Shown here: positions 63,474 through 64,000 of the stretch, piece by piece
Layout: every line of letters starts with the position of its first letter
How positions within the stretch are numbered: the stretch's first letter is position 1
Origin: Aliarcobacter sp.
GTDB taxonomy: Bacteria > Campylobacterota > Campylobacteria > Campylobacterales > Arcobacteraceae
Direction: 5' to 3'
DNA: 64,000 bases
NCBI GenBank assembly: GCA_028690445.1
Contig: JAQVBE010000005.1
Span: 62,001 to 126,000 of the forward strand
Notes under the pieces: generated by a model
Told to the model about the DNA's origin: nothing
What the model saw: only the letters and a program-made list of their open reading frames with translations
The model's database searches: none
Translations under genes and position numbers: made by a program

Positions 63474-64000
63474 ATATTTTTCTTTTTTTCTCTTTACTTA
63501 ATAGGTTTTCAAAAATCTCTTTTGAGTCTTGATTTATTTTAAATGAACAAATTTTGAATTCATATTTTGCTTTTATAAAAAGACCAGAGTTACTTTTTAA
63601 AGTTGTACTTGATAATAATTGCTCTAAATTTAAAATAAAATTAACAACATCTTTTTTTTCTTCTGTTAAGTTTTGTATAAAAATTATGAATTTATTTTCA
63701 CTATATCGAACCATATCATAGTCAAAATCTTCATCTTTTAGTTTTTGTTTTATAAATTTTGTTGCAAAAATTAGTAAATTATTTGCTAAAAGGTCTCCAT
63801 ATTCATTTTGAATATAATTGTGATCAATTACGTCAACTAAGATACAAATACCATTTTGTTGAAATGAAGCATTGTCATTTAAAAATATTTTATAAATCCA
63901 TTTTTTATTAAAAGTATTAGTAATATCATCTACGAAAAGTTTGTCATTTAGGTTTTTTACTTCTTTTTCTAAAGTAAGTATTTTTTTGTAAATATCATTC
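63472..64000 (-). CDS. Degenerate GGDEF-domain protein (partial)
   Basis: The minus frame is open from the right edge to the stop at 63472, about 175 residues. The coiled-coil start (KKILTLEKEVKNLNDKLF), DDITNTFNKKWIYKIFL and ILVDVIDHNYIQNEYGDLLANNLLIFATKFIKQ follow a diguanylate cyclase domain. The active-site position reads RYSENKF in place of R(Y/F)GGDEF, so cyclase activity is unlikely and a c-di-GMP-independent or receptor role is more plausible. The N-terminus lies outside the window. Confidence 0.75.
   Translation of the reverse strand, partial: NDIYKKILTLEKEVKNLNDKLFVDDITNTFNKKWIYKIFLNDNASFQQNGICILVDVIDHNYIQNEYGDLLANNLLIFATKFIKQKLKDEDFDYDMVRYSENKFIIFIQNLTEEKKDVVNFILNLEQLLSSTTLKSNSGLFIKAKYEFKICSFKINQDSKEIFENLLSKEKKRKI

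Overview
The window is AT-rich, gene-dense DNA from a Campylobacterota (epsilonproteobacterial) chromosome, most likely Arcobacter/Aliarcobacter or a close relative. The evidence is gene order plus signature genes. The run rplU-rpmA-obgE-proB-fmt, then birA-parA-parB-atpF'-atpFHAGDC-tolQRAB-pal-cpoB-slyD-fabD-mtnN, follows the conserved Campylobacter order. Other pointers are a ciaB homologue, a katA-ankyrin pair and a type II truncated haemoglobin. No rRNA, tRNA, CRISPR, insertion sequence or prophage gene was seen.

Layout. 1-5.7 kb: end of an unknown gene, a small D,D-carboxypeptidase, a minus-strand LapB-like TPR/rnc/aroC operon, and dnaG. 5.8-10.7 kb: ridA, ribosomal proteins L21/L27, obgE-proB-fmt, and an AEC transporter. 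10.8-26.3 kb: one long plus-strand block for chromosome partition, the F1 and stator parts of ATP synthase, the Tol-Pal envelope system, SlyD, FabD and MtnN. 26.4-35.9 kb: metabolism and stress genes (aspA, a half-length asparaginase, LUD protein, ferritin, Mn-pyrophosphatase, FeSOD, AraC regulator, truncated class II LeuA, disulfide oxidoreductase, agmatinase family). 36-43.4 kb: accessory genes (frameshifted DJ-1/PfpI, DUF1566, AlkC-like glycosylase, YbaK, small membrane protein, beta-barrel, SagB-like nitroreductase, haem-c GGDEF/EAL protein). 43.5-49.9 kb: truncated haemoglobin, split LetA plus seven-MCE-domain LetB, catalase and ankyrin partner. 50-55.8 kb: an HD-GYP response regulator and a BvgS/BarA-type hybrid kinase, both interrupted. 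55.8-64 kb: ciaB, htpG with a CIRCE operator, a frameshifted acetyltransferase, hypotheticals, DUF4197, pxpA and a degenerate GGDEF protein running off the right edge.

The most notable points are as follows. (1) A CIRCE/HrcA operator precedes htpG. (2) Four genes right of 36 kb are broken: three by one-base homopolymer indels and one by an in-frame TGA. A fifth lacks a normal start codon. Two of the broken genes form one signalling operon. (3) The 517-bp tolB-pal gap is strongly structured. (4) Convergent gene pairs repeatedly share a hairpin that contains both stop codons. (5) An unexplained symmetric element lies after htpG. (6) A c-di-GMP enzyme with a periplasmic haem-c motif lies next to a haemoglobin gene. 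I did not find a clear new multi-gene defence or biosynthetic system.
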